From Trichopria drosophilae (lineage: Eukaryota > Arthropoda > Insecta > Hymenoptera > Diapriidae), in the NCBI GenBank assembly GCA_030407085.1, contig CM059585.1, forward strand, positions 117,526,001-117,590,000: a stretch of DNA of 64,000 bases. The letters run 5' to 3'. Shown here piece by piece: positions 47,270 to 58,214 of this stretch. Every line of letters begins with the position of its first letter. The stretch's first letter is position 1. Under the pieces are notes generated by a model. The model was not told the DNA's origin. It made no database searches and was given only the letters and a program-made list of their open reading frames with translations. The position numbers and the translations under genes were made by a program.

Positions 47270-47553
47270 AAATACCGTATATTTTTGAAGTAAAACATCG
47301 AAACAGGTTTCTGGTAGGATAGAATGTGGTCGAAAATCGATATCGTAATGTAATTCAATTCTAAAAAAAATGATACCCCAAAAATCGTTTTTGTTAGTGT
47401 TAAACATCATTTTTCTAAAATTTGATTACAGCCATTCGAAAAAGTGACCTTAAAACTAGGCGCAAATGAATGTGCATATTTAAAAAATATTTTTCCGTAA
47501 ATAAAACGATGCTAAAATCCATGTGCAAAGTGTACAAGTTGGTCGCTAAAGGG
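47270..47553 (-). mobile_element. Half copy of the 11092..12635 palindromic element
   Basis: TTTTGAAGTAAAACA, CTAAAATTTGATTACAGCCA, AAACGATGCTAAAATCCATG and GTGCAAAGTGTACA follow the right arm of the 11.1-kb element in order. The end CGCTAAAGGG is followed by TTAA, the expected piggyBac target. The other arm is missing. Confidence 0.75.
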
Positions 47554-48008
47554 TTAAAGTAAGTCAAATTTACTAAAATGAAGAACATGTTTTAAGAATC
47601 AAAAATACTGTCTTAATTCATTTAACTATTTTCTTACAACTATTCAAATAAATTTTTACATAAATATAGATAAACTTTTGCCATTGTACTACAGCTAAGG
47701 GAAATTGTCACGAACGCCTGCATCGTCTGCAACCAAGCATGCACTACTGTATTCCAAATTGCATAGAATTAATGCGACAGAAATGTTGACAGAGATAATT
47801 TCACGCAAATTAAAACTGACACCTTATCTTGCACGGCGTTTATCACTAAGCATTACTAAATGATAAAGAATTGATATTATATTAAGCCGAAACTGAAGAA
47901 ACTTCTTGAATATGATATTATTTTTTAATTAGAAATTGATGCCCAGTTCGTTCTGATAATATTTTTCCGTCCAATCCATCGAATTTATGAAAGTTGTTTT
48001 CATGCTAC

Positions 48009-48208
48009 ATTACATCTTTCCCTTGTTGGCTAGATGCTTAATTACATCATGCGTTTATTTGCTAGATATCTCATTACATCATGCATTTGTTGGCTGCGTA
48101 TCTCATTACTTCTTGCTTTTCCTGGAGAGGTATTTCATTACATCTTGCCTTGCTTGGCAGGATATCTCAATACATCTTGCCATTGTTGGCAATATGTTTC
48201 ATTACAGG
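48009..48208 (+). repeat. Tandem repeat with an exact 32-bp period (six units)
   Basis: The unit word ATTAC/AATAC starts at 48009, 48041, 48073, 48105, 48137, 48169 and 48201, always 32 bp apart. The approximate consensus is ATTACATCATGC, then TTTGTTGGC, then AGATATCTC. Units differ at many positions but have no length change. One related isolated unit lies at about 49583..49617 (CATATCATGCCTTTGTTGGC). Confidence 0.9.
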
Positions 48209-48239
48209 AATGAACGATTTATTAATGTCTTTGCCTGTT

Positions 48240-49050
48240 AGGCATATACATGGAATCCTCCCTTTTTCATAGTTATTTATTCCTCATTGTCTATGCAAAA
48301 AAAATCTTTTGTTTCCTCGATTCTCCGCATCTTCACTTATCACCTTCATCTTTTATACTTCTCTTCTCCCCTTTATCATTCACTTCCACTTCCCTTCTGT
48401 CATTTAGCACTCAAATGATCTCTTCTCTCCAGCTCACTCCTTCCTTCATCCATATCTTTTCTTTTTTCAACATCACCATCTTTGTACTCCTCCATTTCCT
48501 ACCCTCTCCTCGCTCACCTACTTTATGTTTATTTTTACATCTATCATTGCTTTTCACGCCACTAAGTACACTCCCTTCGCCACTATCTATATCTTCACAT
48601 ATTGTCTTCTTTTTTTATTGTTTTCAATTCCTCTGTATATCTCCTGGCCTCCCTTTTCTCCCATTCTATTTCACTGTCGTTTCTAAACTTCTTCTATATT
48701 TATTTCTTCTTTACTTTGTAACTTTCCCCTTCGCTTTCTTTCTGCTTCTTGTGGCCTCCATCACTTTATATATTGGTTTTCAGTACTTTTTTCCATCTTG
48801 TTTTCTCTGCATATTTATTGCGCGCGCGTCCACTCTACACCGCATTCTTGTCAACTCTTCCTAACCTCACTCATTTCTTTTTCTCGTATTTTCTTAAACA
48901 CCGTTTTTTCGCCACACAAAATCACTTCAGTTTGGCTCCATATCTATCCGCACAATCTATTTTGTCACTCCAAATTACTTTCTTCTCCTTTTTTTTCTCA
49001 TCAATTTCCATACTCCTCTCGCGTTCCACGGAGCCACTTTTGTTGGCTAG
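48240..49050 (+). repeat. Pyrimidine-rich low-complexity tract
   Basis: About 800 bp in which the plus strand is mostly C and T (TTCTCTTCTCCCC, CACTTCCACTTCCC, TCTTTTCTTTTTTC). The 204-codon frame 48250..48864 and overlapping frames 48749..49126 and 48798..49082 are Ser/Phe/Leu/Pro-rich consequences of this bias, not recognised proteins. Confidence 0.8.
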
Positions 49051-49303
49051 GTTATTCCCCAATAAGCAAAAAGAAATTTTGAAATATTCAAAAAGAATAC
49101 TTCTGGAATGCTTTTATGAAAGATGAATTCAAGAAAAATTCTTTGTGACTGCTTAAAAAAATAAAGAATGTCCGCTATAGTTATTAAATTAAGAGTTAGA
49201 TACGAATGCTTTTTTTAAAAATGTTCTTCACAAACAATAACTAAGTGTTCATAAAGAATTCTTTTCCTGAAAAAAGTATAATAATAAATATTTAATTAAT
49301 TTT

Positions 49304-49335
49304 GAGAGAGAGCGAGAGAGAGAGAGAGCGAGACA
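49304..49335 (+). repeat. (GA)n/GCGAGA microsatellite
   Basis: GAGAGAGAGCGAGAGAGAGA-type run, imperfect, about 30 bp. Confidence 0.9.
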
Positions 49336-52300
49336 CGTATTATTCTATATATGTAACATACAGCATGCCGAATGTGTTGTATTGTTAGTACTTTTGGAAG
49401 TTCCTTAAATACAAACTTGACCAAGACTCGTGCGCTTGCGAGAAACTCGGTCGGTAACTCAAATTTGTTATAAAAGAATTCTTTTTTATTACTTCTTATA
49501 CACTATAAGTATATAATAATTTCACGAGGACTTTCGAGAAGTCATAAAGTATTCTTTTTTCAAATTCTGTGCTTATTGAGTCAACATATCATGCCTTTGT
49601 TGGCTTGATATAATACAACTCATAATAGTACAGCCAATAATAATGATCCAAACTAAATAAAAACAATTAGTTGTCCTTACATAAAAGGACTTTTATAGAG
49701 AATATCTATAAAATTTTTAGAAATAGAAAAATTAGAATTGGTTTTACACCCTTCACAATAATCATAAGCAACATAGCCAATATTAAGTTATTTAGACCTC
49801 GGGATATAGTATGTTTGCAAAAAATATTTAATACGATTTCCAAGAATTTAATTTTTATATATTAATGACATTTTTAAAGGGAGAAAGTATTATTGTTCTT
49901 GAAGAAAAATTGAGATCTGAAAAAAACTGTTAAATAACTTTTGTTAATGACTCAAACTTTCTTTTTGTCCCCAGTTAGGAATTTTATAACAAAGAATGCA
50001 TTTTAACTTGGTCAAACTGTCACATAGAAAGCATCTTTATCAAAGTAGAAAAAAAATACTGTTAACATAAACTGAAAAAATTCAACTTAATAGTTGTGAT
50101 ACATATATATGTATAATGTATTTACGTCTTAAAACCGAACACAAAATTCAGTATTTTCAGTATATACAAATGTTTAATTTTAAATTAAATCCATACATTT
50201 TTTTCGACATGTAAACGATTAAAAAACAACATATGATACTAATGTATCCGTTCGTCACTATGAAAAGAAGGCAATTAATATTTTTCTCGTATTTAATATT
50301 AAAATATAAAGTGAACCTGTATAAAGGGATGAAACGTATATGATTATTTTATTGGTATTTTGTCCCTCCACTTTGACCATTTCAATTTTGTTTAAACGCA
50401 TCTTCCTCAAATTATCCCCTTATATTGCATTGCCGCCCCCCCTCCATGTTAACATTTGCATATATATTTAACATATTTCTAAAAGAGTCCCTGCAAATAA
50501 CAATGGATTTCGAGAATAGAGAAAATGTAATAATAAATACCGAAATTCATAACTTGAAAGCAAACGATTTGCAGGCAACTATTTTTGGTGTTTATCTTTG
50601 GTGTCTTATTTCTAAACATCGGAAACACTTTTGTAGTAGAGTTTGAAGTACTGAAATTAATAAAAGGTTTAATATATTCTTTTTAAATGTCGAGTGGAAA
50701 TTAGTATATTGGCCTTGAAAATATATGATATTACTAGATCCTGTTATATGGCACATTACCTCTTTGTCAAAACAGTCAAAAAAGTCGGCGCCTAAATTGA
50801 ATCTAACTTAAATACTTACAGCGAGTAGAGTTCACATATAAACTAGATGTCAGTCTGAAGTTTTACATTCTGTGTTTATAATGTTGACATTTTGTAAAGA
50901 ATATTCGTCATGGACTGGAATTCAATGGTACATAGACAAAACTTTATCTTCACTTGTTTGGTGTCTATCATTTTTGTTCCAAAAGGTAGCAATAGTTAAA
51001 TTAAAGTGGATCTGTTACGATCAGTAAAGAAAAAATTTCAAATCATCTACAATACATCACATTTACGACCCACATGATCAGAACTCTAAGTATGTGTTTA
51101 GGACTCTGCCTAGGGTCGTAAGTGTAATACCAAAATTTCTACTTGTAAAGATTCCAAGATACATAAATTTTAAATATTGCAAGATCATTTACATAATTAA
51201 TTCATTAGATTACCTGATCCGTTAAAGTTTATCTTTTTAGGATTTAACCATCAATTGTGTTAAAAGAATTTCAAGTGTTTAATGGTCTTTTGTAGCCGGT
51301 TTTAAATATTGCATATTACTGAATGGATAGATTATTACCGAAGGTTGAATCTACCTGATGTGTTATTTGATAACTATAAAAATTTAAACGTTTTAAGTTA
51401 TTAAACATTCTAAATATTTGTTTATAATTTGAAGATATATGATAATGAAAATAGTGATATGTTGTGCCTAAATATGATTATTTTTGTGAGGGACAGATAT
51501 TATTATTGAACATAAAATATACGGAGATTTTGCTCTGGAAAATAACGAGTGCATGACAGACTCGTAAGTAGCTGCGACTTATCGGTTGTGCAATGGATAC
51601 TAAAGGCAGATGCTTTCGAATACATTCCAGACTTTAGTCGTAAGTCTGCATGATGACAAATGTTGCGTAGTAAAATGTTATTATTATTGTACTTCGACAT
51701 ATCGAATAAAAAGCATGTAACAATAAAACTCGCAGAAATCAACATTAATTCATCAAATCACCTTTAAAGTTAGAAGATGAATTCAACATGTTTTCAAAAT
51801 AACTAAGCCGTTGTTAAGTTTAAACTTTTAACAAATCAATTACTTATTGCAATTTAATTAGTAAATTCATTCAACTGTATAACATCGCATTCGCAAAGTT
51901 ACAAAAGTCTTTATTCGTTAAAACATTTCGAGGTTGATTTTTTACAACTCTCTATCCGTGATATACAAATTCCTGTTTGCATTTTTTCTATTTTTGTACA
52001 TAAGCTATTTTAATAACACTTTTTACGATCTGTTATATGTAGCAAATCGGATTATAGAATGTTTGCTCAAGTCGAAAATTTACACGAACTGTGAAAAATT
52101 CGATATTTGAAGGAATATTAATTCGCCCTTTACAGCGCTGTTTCTTGTTTGCATTACGAATTCCAGTGCAATGCAATTTAATTTCAAAATACATATTTCT
52201 TAATTAAACGTTTTTTGTGCAGTTTATTACAAAGTTTAAATTAATTTTTTTTCCTTACATTTTAATCTTGCAATTTATCATTATTGGATCATAATGATAA

Positions 52301-52611
52301 ACCGATAAATTCATTACTTATATATAAATTTATTTTTTTTATGTTAATATTTATTATAAATTAACGACTCTAAAAATCTAATTAACTATGAGAAAAATCC
52401 ATTTTTTGTTGCATTTTTTAAAAATATAACTATCCCAGAATTCGTTTTTAAAATTGCAAGTTCATCCGAACAAAATTAACTGTTGTGAGATATGAACATT
52501 GAAAAAGAATTCGTTAGGTTCATTGAACCCGTTTTTTGCGAAATTACTTTCATGAAGTCAGCGACCAGAATCTCTCGAAAATTGCTAAACCGATTTTTTG
52601 TAAACTTTACA
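49336..52611. other. AT-rich sequence, no gene recognised
   Basis: Apart from the isolated 32-bp-type unit at about 49583, I noticed no repeat match. Open frames 49671..49865, 50425..50646 and 51745..51503 are short, unsupported and AT-biased. Confidence 0.45.
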
Positions 52612-52845
52612 ATTTTACACAAAATGACGGACAGTGAAAGGTGATAATTCGATTTTCACTACAAAATTGTACTATTTTTCCCAATTTTTAACGAAACAAA
52701 AATCCAATGTTTAATAATTTTATTAATATGAAAATGCTGCGTTTAAATATTGGATTTTTGTTTCGTTAAAAATTGGGAAAAATAGTACAATTTTGTAGTG
52801 AAAATCGAATTATCACCTTTCACTGTCCGTCATTTTGTGTAAAAT
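52612..52845. repeat. Near-perfect hairpin, arms about 104 bp, loop about 26 bp
   Basis: ATTTTACACAAAATGACGGA at 52612 reads into an arm that is repeated in reverse complement up to 52845. I saw essentially no mismatches in the outer 95 bp. The loop is about 52715..52740. It ends about 60 bp before the candidate exon at 52907. Confidence 0.92.
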
Positions 52846-52906
52846 GCAGATCAAACACTTTAGCTTGTACTGGTATTTCACTAAATATTGACATCTCTTG
52901 TTTCAG

Positions 52907-52943
52907 ATGATGCAGATCGCCATAATATTGGTTACCGTGAAAG
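52907..52943 (+). CDS. Candidate 37-nt coding exon, in frame with 43881..43887
   Basis: CTCTTGTTTCAG (acceptor) precedes ATGATGCAGATCGCCATAAT, and the exon ends GTGAAAG before GTATAA (donor). Joined to ATGGCAG, the reading is MADDADRHNIGYRE, ending with AG of a Ser/Arg codon and no stop. I do not recognise this N-terminus. The splice signals are good, but an exon this short could arise by chance. No further exon in the window is convincing. Confidence 0.33.
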
Positions 52944-54340
52944 GTATAAATAAAAATACAATTTGTTTAATGTAATACTATTTAATACAAAAATTACTGA
53001 AAGTGGTTCGATGTACATAAATGATCGTTGCATATAAATAATAGTTTCGCAGTTTTGTGTAAATAAAGTCATGAAAATTACCTCGCAGTGGGTTTAACCC
53101 GTGAAGTAAAAAAAATATAATATACTAGGAGTTGACTTCATCGTCAGTTTGCTTTTCTGGGATTAGATTGAGTGATCACGTTTAATATATTTAAAAGCCT
53201 TTGATGAGGGGCCAATATTCTTTCAGAATGCAGAGCATATTTCAAATAACATATCAATTCATTACTAAATGGTTTTAACGCTCATCTAAATAATATTAAA
53301 TACGCCGAAGGGATCAACGAGGAGGAATGTTTACAAAAGAAAATTTTAAACAATGTCAACGGTTTTAGAAGTTTTGACGGTGGATGAATACGAATCTAAT
53401 GTCTATTTTAATAAATCGAAATGACTCACAAACACTAAGAAATGGTCTCAAACTTTATAAAAATAACTGCAATAAGTGTTTCCTTGTTTTAACTCCCCTG
53501 ATTTTAAGTTGTTGCTTTATCTTAAGTTTACGCACTCATCTATTTTATTTTTTCTCTCGCACAGGTTGGTGAAAACCTTTAAAATAAGGGAAGGCGACGC
53601 CATGTTCTTTGACTTGAAAACTTAAAGTAAAGGGAAAACTATACAAACAACATAATCCTTCCCGGGAGGTCCTGAGAAGCTCCTGAGGACGTCCTGAGAC
53701 GGACTTGTGCTGTTTGGGTACTATGAGGCGTTTTTTGGTTGTTCAATGTAAATATTAATTTCCTTTCAACACATTCAAAATGACAGATCCAAAATGATTG
53801 GCAAAACGAATAAAAATGCATACGAAAATGACGAAAATCAGTTGTCTGGTGATTTTGGGGTTACTTGTTTGGTGGGTTATGTTTATATATCAGAAGTTAG
53901 CCATTACTTCCATCATACTACCCCAGTAGAAAATGAAGCTACTTTTTCACCAGTTTCTGTGCAGTGTTCATATTTACGTCGGAAGATCGCTTTGGCGGTA
54001 CTGCAGCGACAATTTGTTTTCCTATGTAAACGTCTTAAAAGTGAGATTTCTATTTTTAGTTGAAACAAAACAACATGTATTTAATTTAAAAGAACTGTAA
54101 AGTACTTATTAGGAAACACGTGTCTACTACTGACGATAGCACGAAACATAGAAATAATAATTTCCTACGCATGCAGGAAAGTCTTAAAAGTTTCAATAAA
54201 AATTCAATAAAAATCCACCATTTTAAACTTCTAAACCGGGCGTAAGAGATGCAATAACTGCACGAGAATATATATATATATATTACTAACTGCCATGTTG
54301 GATTTGTCCATTTTAAATGCATCAAACATAACATTACATA
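52944..54340. other. AT-rich sequence, no gene recognised
   Basis: A T/C-rich run ending CACAG near 53565 could be an acceptor. The frame that would follow the candidate exon at 52907 stays open 20 codons there before TAA, too little to call. The open frames 53384..53572 and 53794..54063 show no known domain. Confidence 0.4.
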
Positions 54341-54348
54341 GTTTTTCG

Positions 54349-54610
54349 TGCGTAAAGTTTTTTCACTTTTACGCACTCCTGACGACAAAATTCGTAAAGT
54401 GAACGGTCGTGCGTAAAGTTGCACTTTACGCACTCAACCAGGCATCAAAACTTTACGACCTCTGTTTACGCACCCAATTACAAAAACTAGGATACCTAAC
54501 ATGGGTGTAAAGTATAACGTTTACGCATCGGTCGGGAATTTTATATATCGTATATGTATAGTTACCGCCCGATGCGTAAAAGTACACTTTACACCCTTGT
54601 TAGGTGATAT
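54349..54610. repeat. Cluster of GTGCGTAAAGT/ACTTTACGCAC inverted words
   Basis: At least eight copies of GCGTAAAG or its complement lie in 260 bp. Two small palindromes (54349..54376; about 54411..54435, 11-bp perfect arms with a 3-nt loop) are followed by a larger one with 46-bp arms (54490..54536, 54565..54610: CCTAACA-GGGTGTAAAGT and TTTACGCATCGG). These look like nested miniature elements with the same ends. The minus-strand open frame 54433..54086 starts here and is not a gene. Confidence 0.75.
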
Positions 54611-54611
54611 A

Positions 54612-54995
54612 CTATTAGCATTTTGAATCTTAAAAAACTGATATTATATTCAAGTTCGGCGACCTAAAACTTCTAAAAACGGAGATTTCAAAGTTTCTTT
54701 ATTATTAGCTTACTATACCAATCTTTTGAAATTTAGTTGTTATTAACATAAGTTGATATTCAAAATTTAAAAAATGTTCGGATTGTGCCTTAAGAGTTAA
54801 GTATATTGGACTGAAACTGGAATGGAAAAGTAGTTAAATATGATGGAATATCTTGGTATTTATCAGTGAATTAATTTGAGTAAAAATGTAAACAAATAAA
54901 TATAGACGTCGGATCTCAGTGTACGTCGGGCACGGTAGTTACTTTATTATTTTCTTGAATGTAAAATTCTGGATGCGATACTTATATTGGGTTCT
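54612..54995. other. AT-rich sequence, nothing recognised
   Basis: No ORF, repeat match or motif was noticed. Confidence 0.5.
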
Positions 54996-54999
54996 TTAA

Positions 55000-55951
55000 C
55001 CCATTAACGTCAAGAAGGACACTTTTGTCACTTAAATTTCAATCAAAAATTTCATATGAAAATTAAACTTCAAATAAATTGAAAGTTACATGTCTTACTA
55101 TTTTCGAGGTCGCTCTTTTCAGTGCTGTTGTCAAAATTGAGCAATCTTAATTAGAAAATTAGGGAAAAAATTCAGGAAAAAAATTCTAGGAATAAATACG
55201 TTTTAGAATGAGTCAAAAAATCCTCTACAATTTTTTAAGAATATATTGTTAAAATTTTTTATTTTTCGAAAATTCGAAGAATCGAAATGTTTAAAAAAGT
55301 CGTCCAAAAAATCTGAAAAAATTTGAGAGTATTCTTTGACCATTTCGAAGACATTTTTGTTCTAAGGAAATTTTTTCTAATGTCTACAGTTTTCAAGCAA
55401 AAAAATTATTAAACTTTTCTAGAGTTCAAGACTAGTAATTTTATTTCTTAAAAATAAAAAATTTTAACAATATATTCTGGAAAAATTTGAGAGCATTTTT
55501 TGACTCATTCTAAAACGTATTTATTCGTAGAAAATTTTTTCTGAAGTCTATAGTTTTCAAGAAAAACAATTGTTAAATTTTAATTAGAAATTTTTCATTA
55601 GAGTCGCCATTTTGTGGTCACCATGTTAGTTTTAAATATTTAAAAAATTTATCTTGATACTGTAACTATTGGGTCCACGTTTAATGAAGATATTTTCTGA
55701 CGACAAATATTCTTTCGATGAGAAAAAAATGTTTTATAAAAAAGAACACTCGATTTTTCGCGTTATTTTGACATTTAAATCGACATATTTAATTTTCTAA
55801 TTAAGATAGCTCAATTTTGATAACAGCATTGAAAAGAGCGACCTCGAAAATAGTAAGGCATGTACCTTTTAATTTATTTGAATTTGGATTTTCATATGAA
55901 ATTCTTTATTGAAATTGAAGCGAAAAAAGTGTCCTACTTGACGTTAACGGG
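55000..55951. mobile_element. piggyBac-type palindromic element, TTAA target duplication, second copy
   Basis: The ends are CCCATTAACGTCAAG and, in reverse complement, CCCGTTAACGTCAAG. TTAA is outside both (54996-54999, 55952-55955). The arms 55000..55162 and 55789..55951 share GGACACTTTT, TTTCATATGAAAAT and TACTATTTTCGAGGTCGCTC. The inner part carries GACTCATTCTAAAACGTATT-type words on both strands and matches the interior of 30453..31507. No transposase. Confidence 0.88.
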
Positions 55952-55955
55952 TTAA

Positions 55956-58214
55956 ATTCATATAGATACAAATTTCAATATTCTTTAAAAAAAAGATATT
56001 GATACAACCCAAACGTCATTAAATAAGGCGACAATTAATACGATGTTCTATACATAACCTCAAATATCGACCGAAATCGCTGTTTTTTCGATGTTAGATT
56101 AGAATATATAGGAAACTGGAGCCAATTAAGAGATTTTGACATGGGATTCATATTTTTAATGAACAAAATATAATTTATTAAATATAAAATATTTAAATAA
56201 TCGCGGGTTTGCATCTTGCATTAAAAAGCATTTCGCAGTCCGATGCGTCAATCTTAATAATTAATGAAGCCAGACACTAAAACAGTAAAATACTGCACAT
56301 AAACGGAATAATTCATTTTATATCTAAAAGGAAATGTACGTTTCTATTATTTTTGTAGCATTTATATTTTTATCTGAAAAACATAACAGTGATATGTACA
56401 TCTACATGGGTAATAGTGAAAAATGAACCATAAAAGTTACTCCGAATGCACGTCCTAAAAACTTGTTCACAGTGTCATCAGCACGTCCTTTAGTAGATAC
56501 GTTTTTAGATTCATACACGCAAATACCGAGATAGCTTGAAATGTCGAATGACACCATAACGACACGACGTAAAAGCATCGTTGAACGTGAAAACGACTTC
56601 AAGAAGTTTTCAAGTATAATACCTTTAGCACTAAAAGTATGAAGCTTAAAACTTATTAACATTTTCTAAAATTCAAACATTTTTTTCTGGAATGTTTCCT
56701 CATACTGTTTTTATAATAAAACAATGCGGATGGATAATTTTTGTCCGCAAAATTTTTTAAATTTTATTACTAACTTAAATAAAATTTGTGGTTAAAAGTC
56801 CCAGATTCATTTGATTAAGGTAAATCTAATTATTTTAATTAGATTTTCTGGTTTATTGTATAACCAGAAAATATTAAGAAGGATGATTTGTTCTTCTTCT
56901 ATGGTAGTATACGTTATAGTTTTCTGGTTATAGAACGTTCCCCTTTTCTCCAACAAGCTTCGCCTCCACACCGCTAGATGCAATAACGATGCTCATAGCA
57001 TAACCGTTGCATTCTCACGGTTCCCATGGTAGAAATGGATATTCATTAATTAGATTATTGTTTTAGAATAAAACTTATCTGCTACGGACATTTGCCAATA
57101 ACTAAAGCGTTGGATTTTTTCGAATAGCACATGTAATTCACTTTCAATATTACACGACAATAAATTAAGAATAAATTTGAAAGAAGAATAATAAAAACGG
57201 TAAAAAATAAAGTTTAAATTTATGATTAATTTAAGCAGTATATAAGAAAACTTTCAGGAAAAATAACATTTTGTAAGGATTATCAGAAAAAACGACTGAA
57301 ATCATCGGAAAAATGATAATCGAAATGTTTAGTTATCTCAATTAGAAATATAGCAAGGGTATGTTTAATAGTAGTTTGTAATTAAACTAACGAGAACTTT
57401 TTCTTTACTGCTCCTACAAAATTAATGATCATATATGCCGACGTTATAAATACGTATACTATTAATAAATTTAATAACGACTAAAGATACCTGCAATGCA
57501 AATGTCCGTAAATGCATGTAGATAAAGTTACCACTAATTAAGGCCTCGTAGCCTGGAAATAGAGGCCAATTATGCATTAACGCACTAAAGCCAAATTTAG
57601 CACTTAAATGCACTTTGATACATATTTACTATGCGTTTCTGCACATTGGCGTTAATTATGAAATCGCATTCTAATCCATCCCCACATCCACTTTAACGCA
57701 TGTTGTATTCACCAATTATTTACAAAATCCTAAATATGTAAACTGTGCAAACATTCGGTCCGATTCGTGTAAGTGTAATTGCTGTGTGCAGTTACCTCAT
57801 CAATAATTGAAATTTTATGGAACTGGTGTAATTTAGTATTGAATAATTATGCATTTTTGATTGATTAATTAATTTTCTTCAATGATAAAGTGCCTTGTAT
57901 CTAATTTAAAGTATTAACCAATATTTTAAGATTCATGCTGAAATTTGTTTCAAAAATTTTTATTTGATATTTAGTAATTTTTCAAGTCATAAGCAATAAT
58001 ATATTTATTTCGCTATTTGAAACTTATTTTTCCCTACGCTGAAGAAATTATTAATCTTCCTGCTCACTAGGACGGCTAGTTCCAGTCGTTCAAACTACAT
58101 TGTTTACTTAGAGCAAAAAAAAACCCCTCGTGCTCAGGAGTGTATTAAACAAATTTAATTATAAATTTGTTTGCAAGAAAATCCATGCGGAGTTAGTTAT
58201 CTATTAAAAACCAA
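55956..58214. other. AT-rich sequence, no gene recognised
   Basis: The minus-strand frame 56662..56402 (86 codons) lies in a slightly GC-richer patch but has no domain I know. The frame 57613..57422 is similar. No repeat copies were noticed. Confidence 0.4.

Larger units (their letters stand above)
44325..47966. mobile_element. 3.6-kb segment bounded by inverted repeats of about 250 bp
   Basis: 44325..44575 and 47706..47966 are inverted copies. They share GAACTGGGCATCAATTTCTA, GAATTGATATTA-like, AAATTATCTCTGTC-like and GTTGCAGAC-ATGCAGGCG words, in mirror order and about 80-85% alike by eye. The interior has no recognised transposase. The minus-strand frame 45445..45182 (87 codons) is not identified. 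This is either an old DNA transposon with long TIRs or two inverted insertions of one element. Confidence 0.65.

Noticed and set aside
48009..48208. CRISPR-like regular array
   Set aside because: The units are contiguous and diverged, with no alternation of constant repeat and unique spacer, and the host is a eukaryote.
48250..48864. 204-codon open frame, longest in the window
   Set aside because: It lies in a pyrimidine-rich tract where stop codons are rare. The product is a Ser/Phe/Leu/Pro string with no domain, and two other frames are open in the same tract.
54086..54433. 115-codon minus-strand open frame
   Set aside because: It starts inside the GTGCGTAAAGT palindrome cluster and the product is hydrophobic and low-complexity. 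Chance length for this composition.
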